A DNA stretch of 64,000 bases from contig LLEY01000119.1 of assembly GCA_001414485.1 (NCBI GenBank), forward strand, positions 1 to 64,000, written 5' to 3'. This DNA comes from Calycina herbarum (lineage: Eukaryota; Ascomycota; Leotiomycetes; Helotiales; Pezizellaceae). Position 1 is the first letter of the stretch; every line of letters starts with the position of its first letter. The translations under genes were made by a program, and so were the position numbers. Under the pieces are notes generated by a model. That model worked only from the letters and a program-made list of their open reading frames with translations, had not been told where the DNA came from and ran no database searches. Of the stretch, positions 22,230 through 33,251 are shown one piece after another.

Positions 22230-24499
22230 TCGACGACAAGAAATATTCGACAGTGATAAATCCTTCGGAAACAAGTAAGCTTTCATCACAGAAAAAAGAC
22301 AACCTTAGGTTATAAGAACCGCGGGTTAGACATTCAATGAAATTTCAATATCTCTCGAATCTTTCTCGTATCGTCTTCAAAAACTGGCTCCGACAGGGGA
22401 GGGGGTGTGGTCGCTGGAAAATAATCTCCAGTTTGAACATTATAGTATGTTTACCATGGATGCCTTTTAAAACACCCGCCACAGATGGCATATCAACACT
22501 GAGTGTTTGAGAATGCAGACTGAATACACTGGCCTCCTTTCTGGAGAGAGAAGTCCTCTCTGCAGGAATTCTCATGAAAAGTGGGAAGAGACTAAGAAGA
22601 AAGTAACCTTAAACACCGTGAAAAGGTATGGTCAAACAAAGTGAACTTCATTCTCTGGGGAAAGCTGGAACCAAGTCACACTGTTACCAAATTCCATTAT
22701 AGTACTAGGTATATAAGGAGTAGTTTTCACCAGGAATTGATGTAAAAAGAATGGGAGTAGAAGTCAAAGAGTCCATCTGTGGGCCTATCCTCTGTCTAGT
22801 ATCCTCTCCCATCCTCGTCAACGCTCCTGAGACAAATAGTTGTTTGTCCCAATTGATCTAGACTTGTCTACTTCAATGTAAAGCAAAAGCAAGGAGACAA
22901 AATGACAGTACCCAATCTTTCGACAATAGAAAGTATATCGACAGCAGCAAACCCCGCCGCGTATAAGTTAGAAATGACGCTTCGAAAGTGGGAAGCACTA
23001 GAAGGTAGTTCTCTGCCTTTTACTGCCCATATATGGATGGTTGACATGAGCGAACGTTGCGATTCCTGTACTCTCAACTTGGAAGTTGGCAAAGGGTAGT
23101 GCTACCCATCAAATTGGCAAACTTTGCATGTATTTTCTAATAAATACTTCGCGATTATCGTTACACGAAGCTACAGATCACTATGGATAGAGTCAGAAGT
23201 GTTTTCAAATGACAAGAACTAATATATATTTCTTCCGTGAATCTATGGGAGAGCCTGAAGCTAGACTACCTTGTTGGTATACAACGACTTCACTACAGCA
23301 CACAGTACACAATACACATATGCCTGCTCTAAGTTTAAAGCGATTCTGGAGAGCACAGACTTTAATACCTAGAAAGCGAAAGAAAATGAATCGACAATAA
23401 GATATATTTCGACAGAAACAAATCTAATGGTTCAGACAATCTCCACGACCACGCGAAGGACAGGCATGTGGAGTTTGAATTCTAAATAGTAAACGAAAAC
23501 CAGCATAAGCGTCGTTATTATTGTCAGAAGGCATAGTCAGGCGACGCTTGTTGGGAGACAGCGTGCGTTCAATTCGCCCTTTGCTTCTCAGAAATGTACA
23601 TAGACACTGGGGCTTCCGCAGTCCTTTATCAAAAAAAGCTAGTTTAGAAACATAGAAAACAGTATTACTCTTCTGATTCAGAGAGCAGGGTGAAGGGGGA
23701 GAGTATGGCAATTGAAGAGCACAAGACCTTACAAGCCTTTATATCCGTCCATGGTCCTCGAAATCGAGAAACCTGTCTTGAAACTGCTTACCTTAGGGAG
23801 ACTACCACATTGGCGGTGCTAAGCCTCAACCTATCTCCCAAAGGACTTGAGTCTGTAGGTCAGCATATGGCGTAGATATATTTGTTCCCAAGTCTACCCG
23901 AGATCCCGCAGTGATGTCCTTGTAATTCTAAGAAAGCAAAAGAAAATTGATCGTCAACGACAAGTATTTCGACAGTGATAGATCTTTCGACGACAGCATT
24001 CCCGACAGCATTCAATAATTCAGTTAATCTTTGTGACAGCACGAAGAGACCAAGAGGGGTATGGGAGGTTTAGGTGTAGCGAGAAAGCAAGCAGGGACGG
24101 TGGATGATTGTTGAAATCGCGGGAGGCAGGGCCTTGAAAGAAGACAGCATGAATACGTCGTTTGTAGAAGTTACATGAGCGGATAGACGATTGGGGAGTG
24201 GCGGTACATTGATAACCATGCCGGCATAGATTCATAGGGTGGGGAAAAGCAAGCATTCACTTGTAGACCCAAGTCCTTATCTCCGGTTCACTGCCAGAGT
24301 AATTGACGAAGAGTAGAGCATCGATTCCATAACGCTCTCCAATTATTTAGGAAGACCTGGAAAAGTGTTTTCAATTATTCTAGAAGTCTAGAACAATCAT
24401 ATTTCATATTTCTCCGAATGCTAGGACAATTTTAGGAGGAAAGTAAGTACTCACGATATTCCTGACTAGACACGCGAAAGGCGCCGAAAAACACCCATC
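22230..24499. repeat. Gene-poor stretch with degenerate dispersed repeats
   Basis: No convincing gene in 2.3 kb. A motif near TTCGACAGTGATAGATC recurs at about 22245, 23405 and 23965; the copies at 23375-23430 and 23932-23985 align over about 55 bp (GCRAAAGAAAAT ... ATTTCGACAG). A 65-codon frame at 22902-23099 has no recognisable domain. It is likely old transposon debris. Confidence 0.45.
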
Positions 24500-25868
24500 T
24501 GTTCTATGGTGTTCCGCTATGCGAGGTATTGCGCAAGTAGACTAATCTATTTGGGTAATAAATTCCGGATTGCGCAAACCAATAGATGGGCCAAATCGGG
24601 TGTCTAATACCGCGATTTTAATCAAATCCACTTCTTTCAAACTCGTCCTTATCGCTCCTAACCCCCCTTTTAAAGCTGCCTAATAAAGAATAGTTGAAAC
24701 TTTTTCAAAACTTAGATATAAGATTAGTATAGAGAATAGATACCCGGCAGTGATATTTAACTTTCTTTATGTTTGCTAAGGTTTTAGAAGTATGTCGGTA
24801 GGTGAAAAGTGGGTAAAACAAGGTGGGTCGGTTAAAAAGGGGGAGGTTGGGGAGGCTAGGAGAACGGCACTTCTCTTTCTCTCTTATCTTACTACTAGGA
24901 GTTGTTCTATATAGTTAACTAGATATCTCTTTCTTTTTCTTAAAGAACTAAAGTATAACCTTGTATTTTTATCCTATCTTTACCCCTCTTTTTACCCCTC
25001 TTTTACTAACTTCTTAGTAGGCCCGAAGAAGAAGAAGTATTAGATGCTGATGTAGCTCTAGAGACTGAAGCTCTAATACTTTCTGAGATAGAGAAACGAG
25101 TTTCTGCAAAGAATAAGCAAGCAAGAGAGAGAATGCTAGCAAAGAACACTCTTGGAGCAGCTGAAGTTTTTGCAAAAGGAGCTGTAGTTATACTTCTTGT
25201 CCCCTTACAACTTCGGCTAAAGACCGAACCGACTCGTATGTTCTGCCGAGTTAACGATCATTATCCTGGCGGCTACCAATTAACGTGCGAGCATGGACTT
25301 TTAAGTGGGAGATATCAGCACCACGAGCTTAATGGGGAAAATCTCCAACCCCCCCAGCGTATACCCCCCTTTACAAGATCTAATGTACAAAAGCAGCCTA
25401 AGGTTAAGCTAGGCGTGGCGTGGCAACTGACCAATGGGCGTGGAGCACTCTCTAGGATGCAAAGAGCAGGGCGTAAGCGAAAGGGGGCGAGAATAAGTGA
25501 TGATGAGCCTATTGAAGTGATTATAAGTGATGGAGAGGCTGAAGAGGCGGAAGAAGTAGCTAGAGTGAAGAGAGTAAAGAAGACAGCACGTGCACCTCCT
25601 CAAAAGAAGCTAGCTCAAAAGGGGGGTAAAAAGGGGGGTAGAGGTGGGGCAAGACCAGGGGCTGGTCGTAAGCCGAAAAAGTAAGCTGGGAATAGCTTCA
25701 TTTTTGTATTTAGGAGTTCAAATTTACTACATTTTTCTTAGTCTAATTCACCAAATGGACCAGTAAAAATAATCGCGGAATTACTTAGTCTATTATCCAA
25801 ATAGATGGAAATTGCGCAAATAGACGTCTATTTGCGCAATTTCTCGCATAGCGGAACACCATAGAACA
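24500..25868 (+). mobile_element. Terminal-inverted-repeat DNA transposon remnant (1.37 kb)
   Basis: Perfect 26-bp ends: TGTTCTATGGTGTTCCGCTA (24500 on) and its complement ending at 25868, followed by further inverted homology (ATTGCGCAAGTAGA, ATTGCGCAAATAGA). The flanks give a possible 4-bp target duplication, CATC on both sides. The ends are TGT...ACA. The only ORF is a 3'-terminal fragment, so the element is non-autonomous, deleted internally. The right end also carries a 13-bp inner palindrome, TTGCGCAAATAGACGTCTATTTGCGCAA. Confidence 0.8.
25018..25684 (+). CDS. 3' exon of a transposon protein, integrase C-terminus-like (partial)
   Basis: The frame opens after a TACTAAC branch site and TTCTTAG acceptor and encodes an acidic/coiled start (EEEEVLDADVALETEALI), then a small beta-barrel-like segment VILLVPLQLRLK ... 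YQLTCEHGLLSGRYQHHEL, then VAWQLTNGRGALSRMQRAGR, an acidic linker and a basic tail ending GARPGAGRKPKK. The middle resembles the domain after the catalytic core in KRBA2/Ginger-type integrases; this is a resemblance from memory. GARPGAGR tails are common in transposon proteins. No DDE core lies upstream in the element, so the 5' part is missing. Confidence 0.5.
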
Positions 25869-25949
25869 CATCGCCAAAAAAAAGATCAGTACCAAACATG
25901 CATTTCATTACAGTCCCCTCTCTCTTCCTCTCATTTCTTCTTCTACAAA

Positions 25950-28900
25950 TTAACCCACAACCCAACCCCTCCCAGCAACCTTCCTCTGCTCCACCTTCCT
26001 AGCAGGCAACGGCCATCCAACCCCACCAGTACTTTCCGCCCTCAAATAAGGAATCACCCAAACTTCCCTCAAACCCTCGTCACCCCCCTTCGCCCTAGCA
26101 ACCTCCTTGATAGGTTTCCCATAACTCAACAAAGGCGTCCCCTTCGCAAGCGCCGCGATCTGTCCCCCCGAAATATCAGTAAGCGCATGCATCCTAGTCC
26201 TCGGCACTTTCTCCGGTGTCGCAGCACTTGGCATCGCCCGTTGTAAATAAGAGTAAACAATGTATTCCGGACATTCTTGCGGAGACAGATGTGCTAAGGG
26301 AGAGGAAGGGTGGATGTAAACAGCTTTATTCTCGTCGTCGCTTCGGATGTGGGTGGGGAAGAGTGTTAGGTATGGGACGTCGATAGCGCGTGTTGGTTTG
26401 CGACGGACGTCAGGTGGGTTGGGGGAGAGATCTGCGCGGATGGCTATGTGGTCTATGAATCCTGATGCGGCCATTTGTTTTAATGCCTTAACCTGCTTGA
26501 CAGAAGGAGGGTTAAGTTTCTCTTGATATGTAAGGGTAGCGAAGGAGGGAATATTTGTTCGTAGGAGATCAGTGATCTGCCGACGAAGTTGGAGGATTTC
26601 CTTAAGAACTTTGTAACGCACGAAATGGGCCTTACACCATTCCTCAGTCGGCTCGTGGGCAAATTCTCCAACGACTTGGAGAAGTTTAATGGCGTCCGAT
26701 TTGTCGTCTAGGAAGCAGAAGTCTTTTTGGACTTTGTTGAATTGGCGACGGATGGTGTTTCGAGCATCTTCCGCAATTCGATCTGCGCTTGTGAAGTGTT
26801 CGTCTTCTCCTTTGGGCGCGATGACTGGGACGACTTGGTTTTCTGGGATGAAGATGTCGGCTGCTGATAGTCCGGCTACGAGAGCAATGGTATATGGTAG
26901 ACAATTATGTAGATGGCCAACAAGTAGAATTCTCGCGAAACGAGGAGATAGTGGAAATATTGACATGGTGGCTCCAGTTGAGGTGATTTTACCAGTTGGA
27001 GATATAGCCGATAAGTATGTTAGCAGCTTTTCGGAGCTTGCAAGACTTTGCCGATCAGGTGGTGTAGGAAATGGGAAGTTTATAACATGCTGCAAGTTCA
27101 TAGCCTTCAGCTGAAGTACAACACCTTCAATGGGCATTCTCAGAATTTCAGGTTCTGCAAATTCTTGAAAGTCTCTTTCATACACAGCGGATGAGTAGAG
27201 TCTATAGCAGTGACCGGGACCTGTACGCCCAGCACGACCTGCTCGTTGACTAGCGCTTGCTTGACTGATCCAGCCAATCTCGAAACTTTGTACTCCAGTA
27301 TCTTTATCGTATTTTCGTTCTTTTGACCTCCCACAATCAAAAACGTAACGAATACCCGGTATTGTTAAACTGGTTTCAGCTACGTTGGTCGCTAAAACTA
27401 CAAGTCGGGATCCATCAGGGGGAGGTTCAAATACACGCAACTGTTCTCTCGTTGGTAATAGAGAGTAGAGGGGAAGAATATGCATCTTGGCTGGTCCAGA
27501 ATCTTCTTCTTCGCCCTCCAATTTGAAGTCCTCATCGTCGAGATTGATGTCGATATCATCATCTTCGTTATAATCATCGTCTTGCTCAACTACAGAATCC
27601 CCAAAATCAATATCTTCTGCCTCGATCGGTGCGTCTTTACCACATATTCGAACTTGTGGGCCAGTAGAAGTATGGCCGATTTGAAATGCTTCCTTGAGTT
27701 TCTTGCTTAGTTGAGTAATTTCGTTTTGTCCTGTCAAGAAGACGAGAATACCTCCAGGTGGAAGTTTTCGGTGTCCTTTGCTTATTTTTCTAAATGCTTC
27801 TTCGACGTAATCATGATTTGTTCGTCGGGCAAAATGAGTTGTGACCGGGTACTGTCTTCCCTCGGCTTGGAGGACTGGTGGTGGATTCGAAAATAGCGTT
27901 TTATTTTGTGTGAAATCAGTAATCCTTAATGTAGCTGACATGATAATGAGCTTCAGGGGCCTGACTGAATCGTCTTCGGCTGCCATTTCTTCCCGTAATT
28001 TGACAACCCTACTGAGCATGCCAATCAAAATATCGGTATTTACACTTCTCTCGTGAGCTTCATCAATAATAATTGCTGAATATTTTCGAAGTGCGATATC
28101 CTGTGCCACCTCTCTGAGAAGCACACCATCAGTCATGAATTTGATCGCAGTCTGTGCACCTACAGTCCCTTCAAATCTGATTTGATAGGCAACCTTCTTG
28201 CCATGGTCTCCCATTTCGTCACCAACTCGCTTTGCCATACTGACTGCTGCCACTCTACGAGGTTGCGTAACACCAATCATTCCTGGTGTCGGTGAATTTG
28301 GAGAGCCATAACCAGCTTCGAATAAGAATTGTGGAACTTGTGTCGTTTTTCCAGATCCAGTTGCCCCATAGATGACGACTAGATTACTGTTGTGTACTGC
28401 TTCCATAATCTTCTGTTCCTCCGCCACAACTGGCAGCTGCAATCGAACTGTTTGGATTTCAGAGGTACGCTGGACTGAGACACTAAATGCCTTTCTGGTA
28501 ATGTTTGTGGTAGGTAGCAATTCATTTGGTAGCGGATCCTGCTCTAGAGTTCTGGGTTGAAACCCTTTTATTTTGGGGGTTTCTGTCGCAATTGTAATAT
28601 TTGATACGGTTTCATATCCCAGCGCTTCATTCAGCTGCTGGTTTGCCCAGGATTTGAAAGCAGAAGATCGTTCCTTCTTTTCCTCTTCGTCGTCTTCTTC
28701 GCTCTCGTCTGATGACTCTGCTTCAGAGTCTTCCTCTTCAGAGTCTGAATCGGATCCCGAGTCTGATCCGTCTACCTCTTCCTGCTCGTTTTCCGAGATA
28801 ACTAACAATTCATCTTCGTCTGCACTAGATTGAGAATCCTCGTCTGTATTGCTCGATGCTTCTGATGCGGAACTAAAACCTTCCCACTCTGGTTCTTCAG

Positions 28901-29579
28901 GCTTTTCCGGCATAAGTGAAACCTTCGATTGTATTCCTCCTCTCCGTTTTCTCTTTTTTAAAACCGGTTTGCCATCCTCCCCCAAGTCCAGAGGCCTTTT
29001 CAGACCAGATCCGACAGCAATTGTAGTTTTTTGTACTGGAACAGGAATTGCCACTGGTAATTGGAACAGCCCTCCTGGTTTCGGTGGCGCATCGTCCTCC
29101 ATGTCCTCGTGCTCGTCTGAAGATGGTTGATCCCCAACCTCTCGAACCACCCGTTTCTCGAACAAAATCTCGTCATTGTCACCATCCACATCAATCCCAG
29201 CCTGCTTATCCCTCAGAGCTCTACCCAACCTTTCCCTTTTTGTCTCTCGTCCCTGGCCTAATTTCCTACTACTCTGGAATAAACTGGTATCGAGTTTCGC
29301 AGTTGCCAATTTCGCAATCAACTCTCTATTCTCGTCCTTTCGCAGTTTCGTATCGATGTATTTCTCCAATCGCTTTGCCTTCTTCCCACTAATTTTTGTT
29401 CCTTCCTTGCGCAATTCCTCCTTCATGCGGAGTTTCTTCTCCTCGAGTTCGGATTTCGCTGCGGGGGTGTGTTCGACTGCATTGGAGTCGACCACGGCAG
29501 GCTGGGGATTTTCGCCATTGTTCTTCGCTCGGGCGATAACTTTGTGCTTTCGCTGTCTGGGCACGAATTTGGGAGGCAT
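25950..29579 (-). CDS. ECM16: DEAH-box RNA helicase Ecm16/Dhr1 (DHX37-type), ribosome biogenesis
   Basis: One exon of 1209 codons. Motif I GATGSGKTTQ is at about residue 405, DEAH (IIDEAHERSVNTD) at about 506, SAT (MSATLR) follows, then TNVAETSLTIPGI and QRAGRAGRTGPG (motif VI, about 780), and the HA2/OB region. The N-terminus is basic and Lys-rich (MPPKFVPRQRKHKV), followed by acidic tracts (residues about 225-300) as in Dhr1. In yeast this essential nucleolar enzyme unwinds U3 snoRNA from pre-18S rRNA during small-subunit assembly. Length and order match the family. The gene looks fully intact although it abuts a transposon remnant (81 bp from its stop) and lies next to decayed DNA. Confidence 0.95.
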   Translation of the reverse strand: MPPKFVPRQRKHKVIARAKNNGENPQPAVVDSNAVEHTPAAKSELEEKKLRMKEELRKEGTKISGKKAKRLEKYIDTKLRKDENRELIAKLATAKLDTSLFQSSRKLGQGRETKRERLGRALRDKQAGIDVDGDNDEILFEKRVVREVGDQPSSDEHEDMEDDAPPKPGGLFQLPVAIPVPVQKTTIAVGSGLKRPLDLGEDGKPVLKKRKRRGGIQSKVSLMPEKPEEPEWEGFSSASEASSNTDEDSQSSADEDELLVISENEQEEVDGSDSGSDSDSEEEDSEAESSDESEEDDEEEKKERSSAFKSWANQQLNEALGYETVSNITIATETPKIKGFQPRTLEQDPLPNELLPTTNITRKAFSVSVQRTSEIQTVRLQLPVVAEEQKIMEAVHNSNLVVIYGATGSGKTTQVPQFLFEAGYGSPNSPTPGMIGVTQPRRVAAVSMAKRVGDEMGDHGKKVAYQIRFEGTVGAQTAIKFMTDGVLLREVAQDIALRKYSAIIIDEAHERSVNTDILIGMLSRVVKLREEMAAEDDSVRPLKLIIMSATLRITDFTQNKTLFSNPPPVLQAEGRQYPVTTHFARRTNHDYVEEAFRKISKGHRKLPPGGILVFLTGQNEITQLSKKLKEAFQIGHTSTGPQVRICGKDAPIEAEDIDFGDSVVEQDDDYNEDDDIDINLDDEDFKLEGEEEDSGPAKMHILPLYSLLPTREQLRVFEPPPDGSRLVVLATNVAETSLTIPGIRYVFDCGRSKERKYDKDTGVQSFEIGWISQASASQRAGRAGRTGPGHCYRLYSSAVYERDFQEFAEPEILRMPIEGVVLQLKAMNLQHVINFPFPTPPDRQSLASSEKLLTYLSAISPTGKITSTGATMSIFPLSPRFARILLVGHLHNCLPYTIALVAGLSAADIFIPENQVVPVIAPKGEDEHFTSADRIAEDARNTIRRQFNKVQKDFCFLDDKSDAIKLLQVVGEFAHEPTEEWCKAHFVRYKVLKEILQLRRQITDLLRTNIPSFATLTYQEKLNPPSVKQVKALKQMAASGFIDHIAIRADLSPNPPDVRRKPTRAIDVPYLTLFPTHIRSDDENKAVYIHPSSPLAHLSPQECPEYIVYSYLQRAMPSAATPEKVPRTRMHALTDISGGQIAALAKGTPLLSYGKPIKEVARAKGGDEGLREVWVIPYLRAESTGGVGWPLPARKVEQRKVAGRGWVVG

Positions 29580-30141
29580 GTTGAAATTGTCGTGGGGTTG
29601 TTTCCTGTTCGTGGTAGAGGGGGAGCTTCAAGGGAGATATTTCCATGGAACTTTTTCTGCCCATGAGCCCCACCATATGTGAAGGCGGTGTATTCGACCC
29701 CTGCCATCGGCGATAACATTAAACCCGAAGCGTGATATTCTGACCTCACATCTCTTCTTTCACTACATACCTACTACATTCCCACTACATCAAACCCAAT
29801 TGACATGTTCGTTTTCCGTGCCGGACGTATCATTCATGATTATATATCCAATTTGTTGCCCATTCTTATGTCAAAAATACCAAAAATGACGGCAAAATAC
29901 CTACTAGGCTTAGGCCTACACTGGCTTCACCACTTTCCTATATGAACCATTGCCCGTGAACTCTCCTGCCTTTCTTCTTCTCATAATTTCTTCCCAGACC
30001 AGTCTGTCAGCAAAATTCAATTCCTATCGTATCTCACCTCAACAGTCCACCGCCCTGAAAATTAGACTCATTCAAGAGCAACTCGTCGGCAAACTCTCGT
30101 AGGAGATATTGATATTGAAATTATTATTATAAATTCTCATC
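29580..30141. promoter_or_regulatory. Divergent intergenic region between ECM16 and RNase-H-like gene
   Basis: About 560 bp; must contain both promoters. No repeats or RNA genes recognised. Confidence 0.4.
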
Positions 30142-30972
30142 ATGAGTTCTTACGGTCTCATCACTCGCCCCTCCTCAGCCACGGAGCGTGCCTGGGGGTC
30201 GACATCGGCGCGGAAAATACACCACAGACAACAAGCCCTATTGAAGCAACAAAATCTACCCACATGTCCGGGTTGTCATCTCTGCTCTCTCGAGATAAAG
30301 CAACAAATGCTTCGCACAAAACTCTTCGCGGGAAGAGTCACAATTCTTGCTTCCCAAGTTGCCCTGGACGAATCAGCGGGAGAACACATGATGATCCACC
30401 TGAGACCAAGAAAAACCTACTGGACGAGTGGTGTCGGTCCCAAGGAATCTCCCTCTGGCTATGGGATAGGCATTTATCGCCAATTTCACAGCCGGTCCTA
30501 CTATTTTCAACCGAATAGAAATAATCTGGCTCTCGATATGCTGGGAGTGTATGCAATCTCGCACGCGCTACAAGTTGCTTATAACGACTTGCGAGATGTC
30601 GAAGAGGAAAGGAGGCCGTGCTATATTCGCATTTACTCGGATTGCATGTTTGCGTTGAACACTTTTACTCGTTTCCGGAAGAGCTTGGTTCACTTGCGAA
30701 CCCGTCCGAAATTTCGACCAGAGCAGCTTTTGATTCTATCAGGCCTCGTTGCAGCTGAGGATTTGTGTTCTCTGGACATGGATGTTCAGTTACTTTACCT
30801 TCCGCGAGAGGGGAATTCAAGGGCGGATCAGGCCGCGAGGAGAGGTGCAAGACTCCCGGTCCCGGTCTCTTTGGACGAGCCTATACCACTGACGGCAGAG
30901 TGTCCGACTTTACCTTCAACCTCAACTCGGCTAACAACTTGTCCCCCCCCTCAAACCTTCTCCCCTCTCTAA
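30142..30972 (+). CDS. RNase-H-fold protein with CxxCxxC motif, catalytic site altered
   Basis: A 276-residue uninterrupted ORF. Near residue 41 is LPTCPGCHLC. The RNase H fold elements follow: TYWTSGVG (normally T-D-G, so the first catalytic Asp is Ser), GYGIGIYRQ, ALDMLGVYAISHALQVAY (the family Glu helix, Asp here), IRIYSDCMFALNTF (third acidic residue kept) and LLYLPREGNSRADQAARRGA (final Asp kept). The missing first Asp suggests reduced or no hydrolysis. The second, broken paralog at 32.8 kb retains TDG. It may be a host gene of a lineage-expanded family or a domesticated transposon RNase H; I cannot decide. Confidence 0.65.
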   Translation: MSSYGLITRPSSATERAWGSTSARKIHHRQQALLKQQNLPTCPGCHLCSLEIKQQMLRTKLFAGRVTILASQVALDESAGEHMMIHLRPRKTYWTSGVGPKESPSGYGIGIYRQFHSRSYYFQPNRNNLALDMLGVYAISHALQVAYNDLRDVEEERRPCYIRIYSDCMFALNTFTRFRKSLVHLRTRPKFRPEQLLILSGLVAAEDLCSLDMDVQLLYLPREGNSRADQAARRGARLPVPVSLDEPIPLTAECPTLPSTSTRLTTCPPPQTFSPL

Positions 30973-32762
30973 AAGTCATACGAAGTGGCAGAAGCTGAGT
31001 CGGGAGCTGAGTCAAGAATGAAAGAAATTTGGAAATGAAAAACGGAGGAGGAGCGGTAGGGACAACCTACAGCCAAGGGGGAAGCCCGCCCTTATAGGTA
31101 GCTCTTACCTTACATTACAGTTTCACTCGATCGATTACTAGTTCCAGGAAGGGTTAATACAGATGATGATATGCAGCTGACCAGAAGCTAAAGATGGAAG
31201 GAAGAAGCGAGTTCCATAAAAAAAAGATGGATCTTTCCCCAGAAGCTAAAATATTTTTTTATTATGTTATTGTAGTAAAAAAAACTCGGTCCAAAACACT
31301 TTGATTCTTTTTCATAACTTCGCCAAAATTTGATCAACAAGATGAGGCCCTTGTAGGGTCGTTGGGTAGGATTTCCCTCTAATAACCAACTGTGAAAGTT
31401 TAAACTTTTTACCCAACTTAAAGTGGTGTCGCGCTGTTTAGGGTCGTCGAGGTCGCTTCTTCTCTACCCTCCCTCCATACTCTCCTTTCTGACAACACTA
31501 CTTCGGAGCCTCCTCTCTGCCAACTCCCAGCATCGGATGAGTCGGCCACTATTACATGAGAGGAGAGTAGGGAAGACACGACCTCAACCTACCTTCAAAA
31601 TATAAACCCACCCCTTCATTTCTTACAAGTTTCATAAATATAAATTTTTTGTTGTTGAAATAGAGGTGAAGAAAAAAGTGTGCTAGGCCAGAAGAGGTAG
31701 CCTAAGCTAGGTAAGAATTTGGAAAGCGGATGACGAAAATAAGAAGTATGGGATTAGAAGATTAGTAGGTAAATATAGAGTTATCTTAGGTAGCTTTTTT
31801 TTTTTATATTACCTCTATAAGCAGTGATAGAAAGGTTTCTTGCACATGAGAATCTGTAGCTGACCCGAATCTAAAGACGGAATAGAGATAAAGACTTGAT
31901 ATATATATTGCTAGTAAATAAACTTTATAGCTAAGAAACTTACTATGTTTTTGGCAGTTTACCCGGTGCTTACTAGTGACTTACCTGCAACTTGCACTGC
32001 TTAACTGTTTAGAAAAAGTTAGAAGATATGCATATCACCTTCTCCCAACCTTCTGGAATAATTTGCCCGATTATCGGAGAGGAGAATGAACCCCAACCTC
32101 TTGTAATTTATAGACGGAGGATGATGAATTAACGCAGCTTTTTGTACAATTCCCTGGGTAATTCCAGTTCTCGAGACCTGGTTATACATTCGTATCAGAA
32201 AGATTGAAGTTAGTTAACAATTTAGGGTTATTTTTACTTATTTACCTAGGGCTGCTGAATTTGTCACCCGGTGGTACCTCGTGACTTCCCAAGAATTGAC
32301 AAGGTGGCTGGAAAGACATCGCTCATCACAACATCAGATTGCCATCTCATTTCTTCGTGCCGACCGTATTGTTTGGAGGCGTATACTTACCTCACCTTGT
32401 TGGGATTTTTTCAGTTTACGCTATATCTTATCGAAAATGACGATGAAACGGTTAGCGTTAGCTAAGTGAATATTTACAAGTCATACCAACCACCAATATT
32501 CTATAACTTAATCAAGACTAATTTTGGATTCGTCGAGAGAGAATACTCTAGCAAAATACCGCACAACTTATACTTACTCGCGTCGTCCTGCAGGAAGACC
32601 ACTGCAGGAGATACAAGTAGGTTGTTCCTTCCCTTGAACAACTCAACCACCACATCCCAGGTCGCTCCTTCTCAATCACCACTCGGTAGAAACTCGAGCT
32701 CCTGTCGTTCCTTCCCCGACCATCCGCCACGCCTAAATTGAGGAAGGCATGAACCAGACACG
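30973..32762. other. AT-rich gene-free region with direct repeats
   Basis: About 1.8 kb. Two related 35-bp stretches (GCAGCTGACCAGAAGCTAAA at about 31171 and GTAGCTGACCCGAATCTAAA at about 31856) lie 0.69 kb apart. A homopolymer T run lies near 31796. No open frame shows a domain. Probably degraded mobile DNA. Confidence 0.4.
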
Positions 32763-33251
32763 AGAGAGAGCAAGAAAAGTTAAGAGCACAAAACCTCCCC
32801 ACCTGCGAAGACTGCAATCTCTGTCTTCTCATTCATGCGCGCTGGCCTTCCAGCACAAAACCTACCACCCCCGATTCCACTTTGGCAAGTCCTGAAGACC
32901 AAACCCTTCCGAGGAACTTTAACTGTCTCTCCACGCGACATCGCACTAGAAGAGGCTGCCAAAGAATACTCGTACAACGACGAAATCCCAGCGGGTGAAC
33001 GAAGACAAACCTACTGGACTGATGGTGCCACTCTCAAGCAAATCTCAGACACAGACTCTGGCTGTGGACTAGGTATTGTTCAGTACTCCCCCGCTGACGA
33101 TAAATGGATCGGACGATCGTGGCATCCGAAAAAATGCAATGATGCTATTGAGATGCCAGGACTTCTTGCAATTGCGAAGGCTCTCCAAATTGCTTGGGAA
33201 GAGTATCTCAACACTAAAGCGGAGGAGAGGCCGAACACCATTCGTGTCTAA
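32763..33251 (+). pseudogene. Truncated paralog of the RNase-H-like gene
   Basis: Reads RAQNLPTCEDCNLC in one frame (copy 1: QQNLPTCPGCHLC), then needs a shift to continue LKTKPFRGTLTVSPRDIALE, TYWTDGATLKQI, GCGLGIVQY, DAIEMPGLLAIAKALQIAW and ERPNTIRV, where TAA ends it exactly where copy 1 continues IYSDC. Here the first catalytic Asp (TDG) and the Glu (IEM) are present but the last two acidic positions are lost. It is 3'-truncated and frameshifted, so inactive. Confidence 0.7.

Noticed and set aside
26689..27114. Plus-strand ORFs inside ECM16
   Set aside because: They are antisense shadows of a strongly conserved helicase gene.
28573..28833. Ser-rich plus-strand ORF opposite ECM16
   Set aside because: It mirrors the acidic Ser/Glu/Asp tract of ECM16 on the other strand and has no start or domain of its own.
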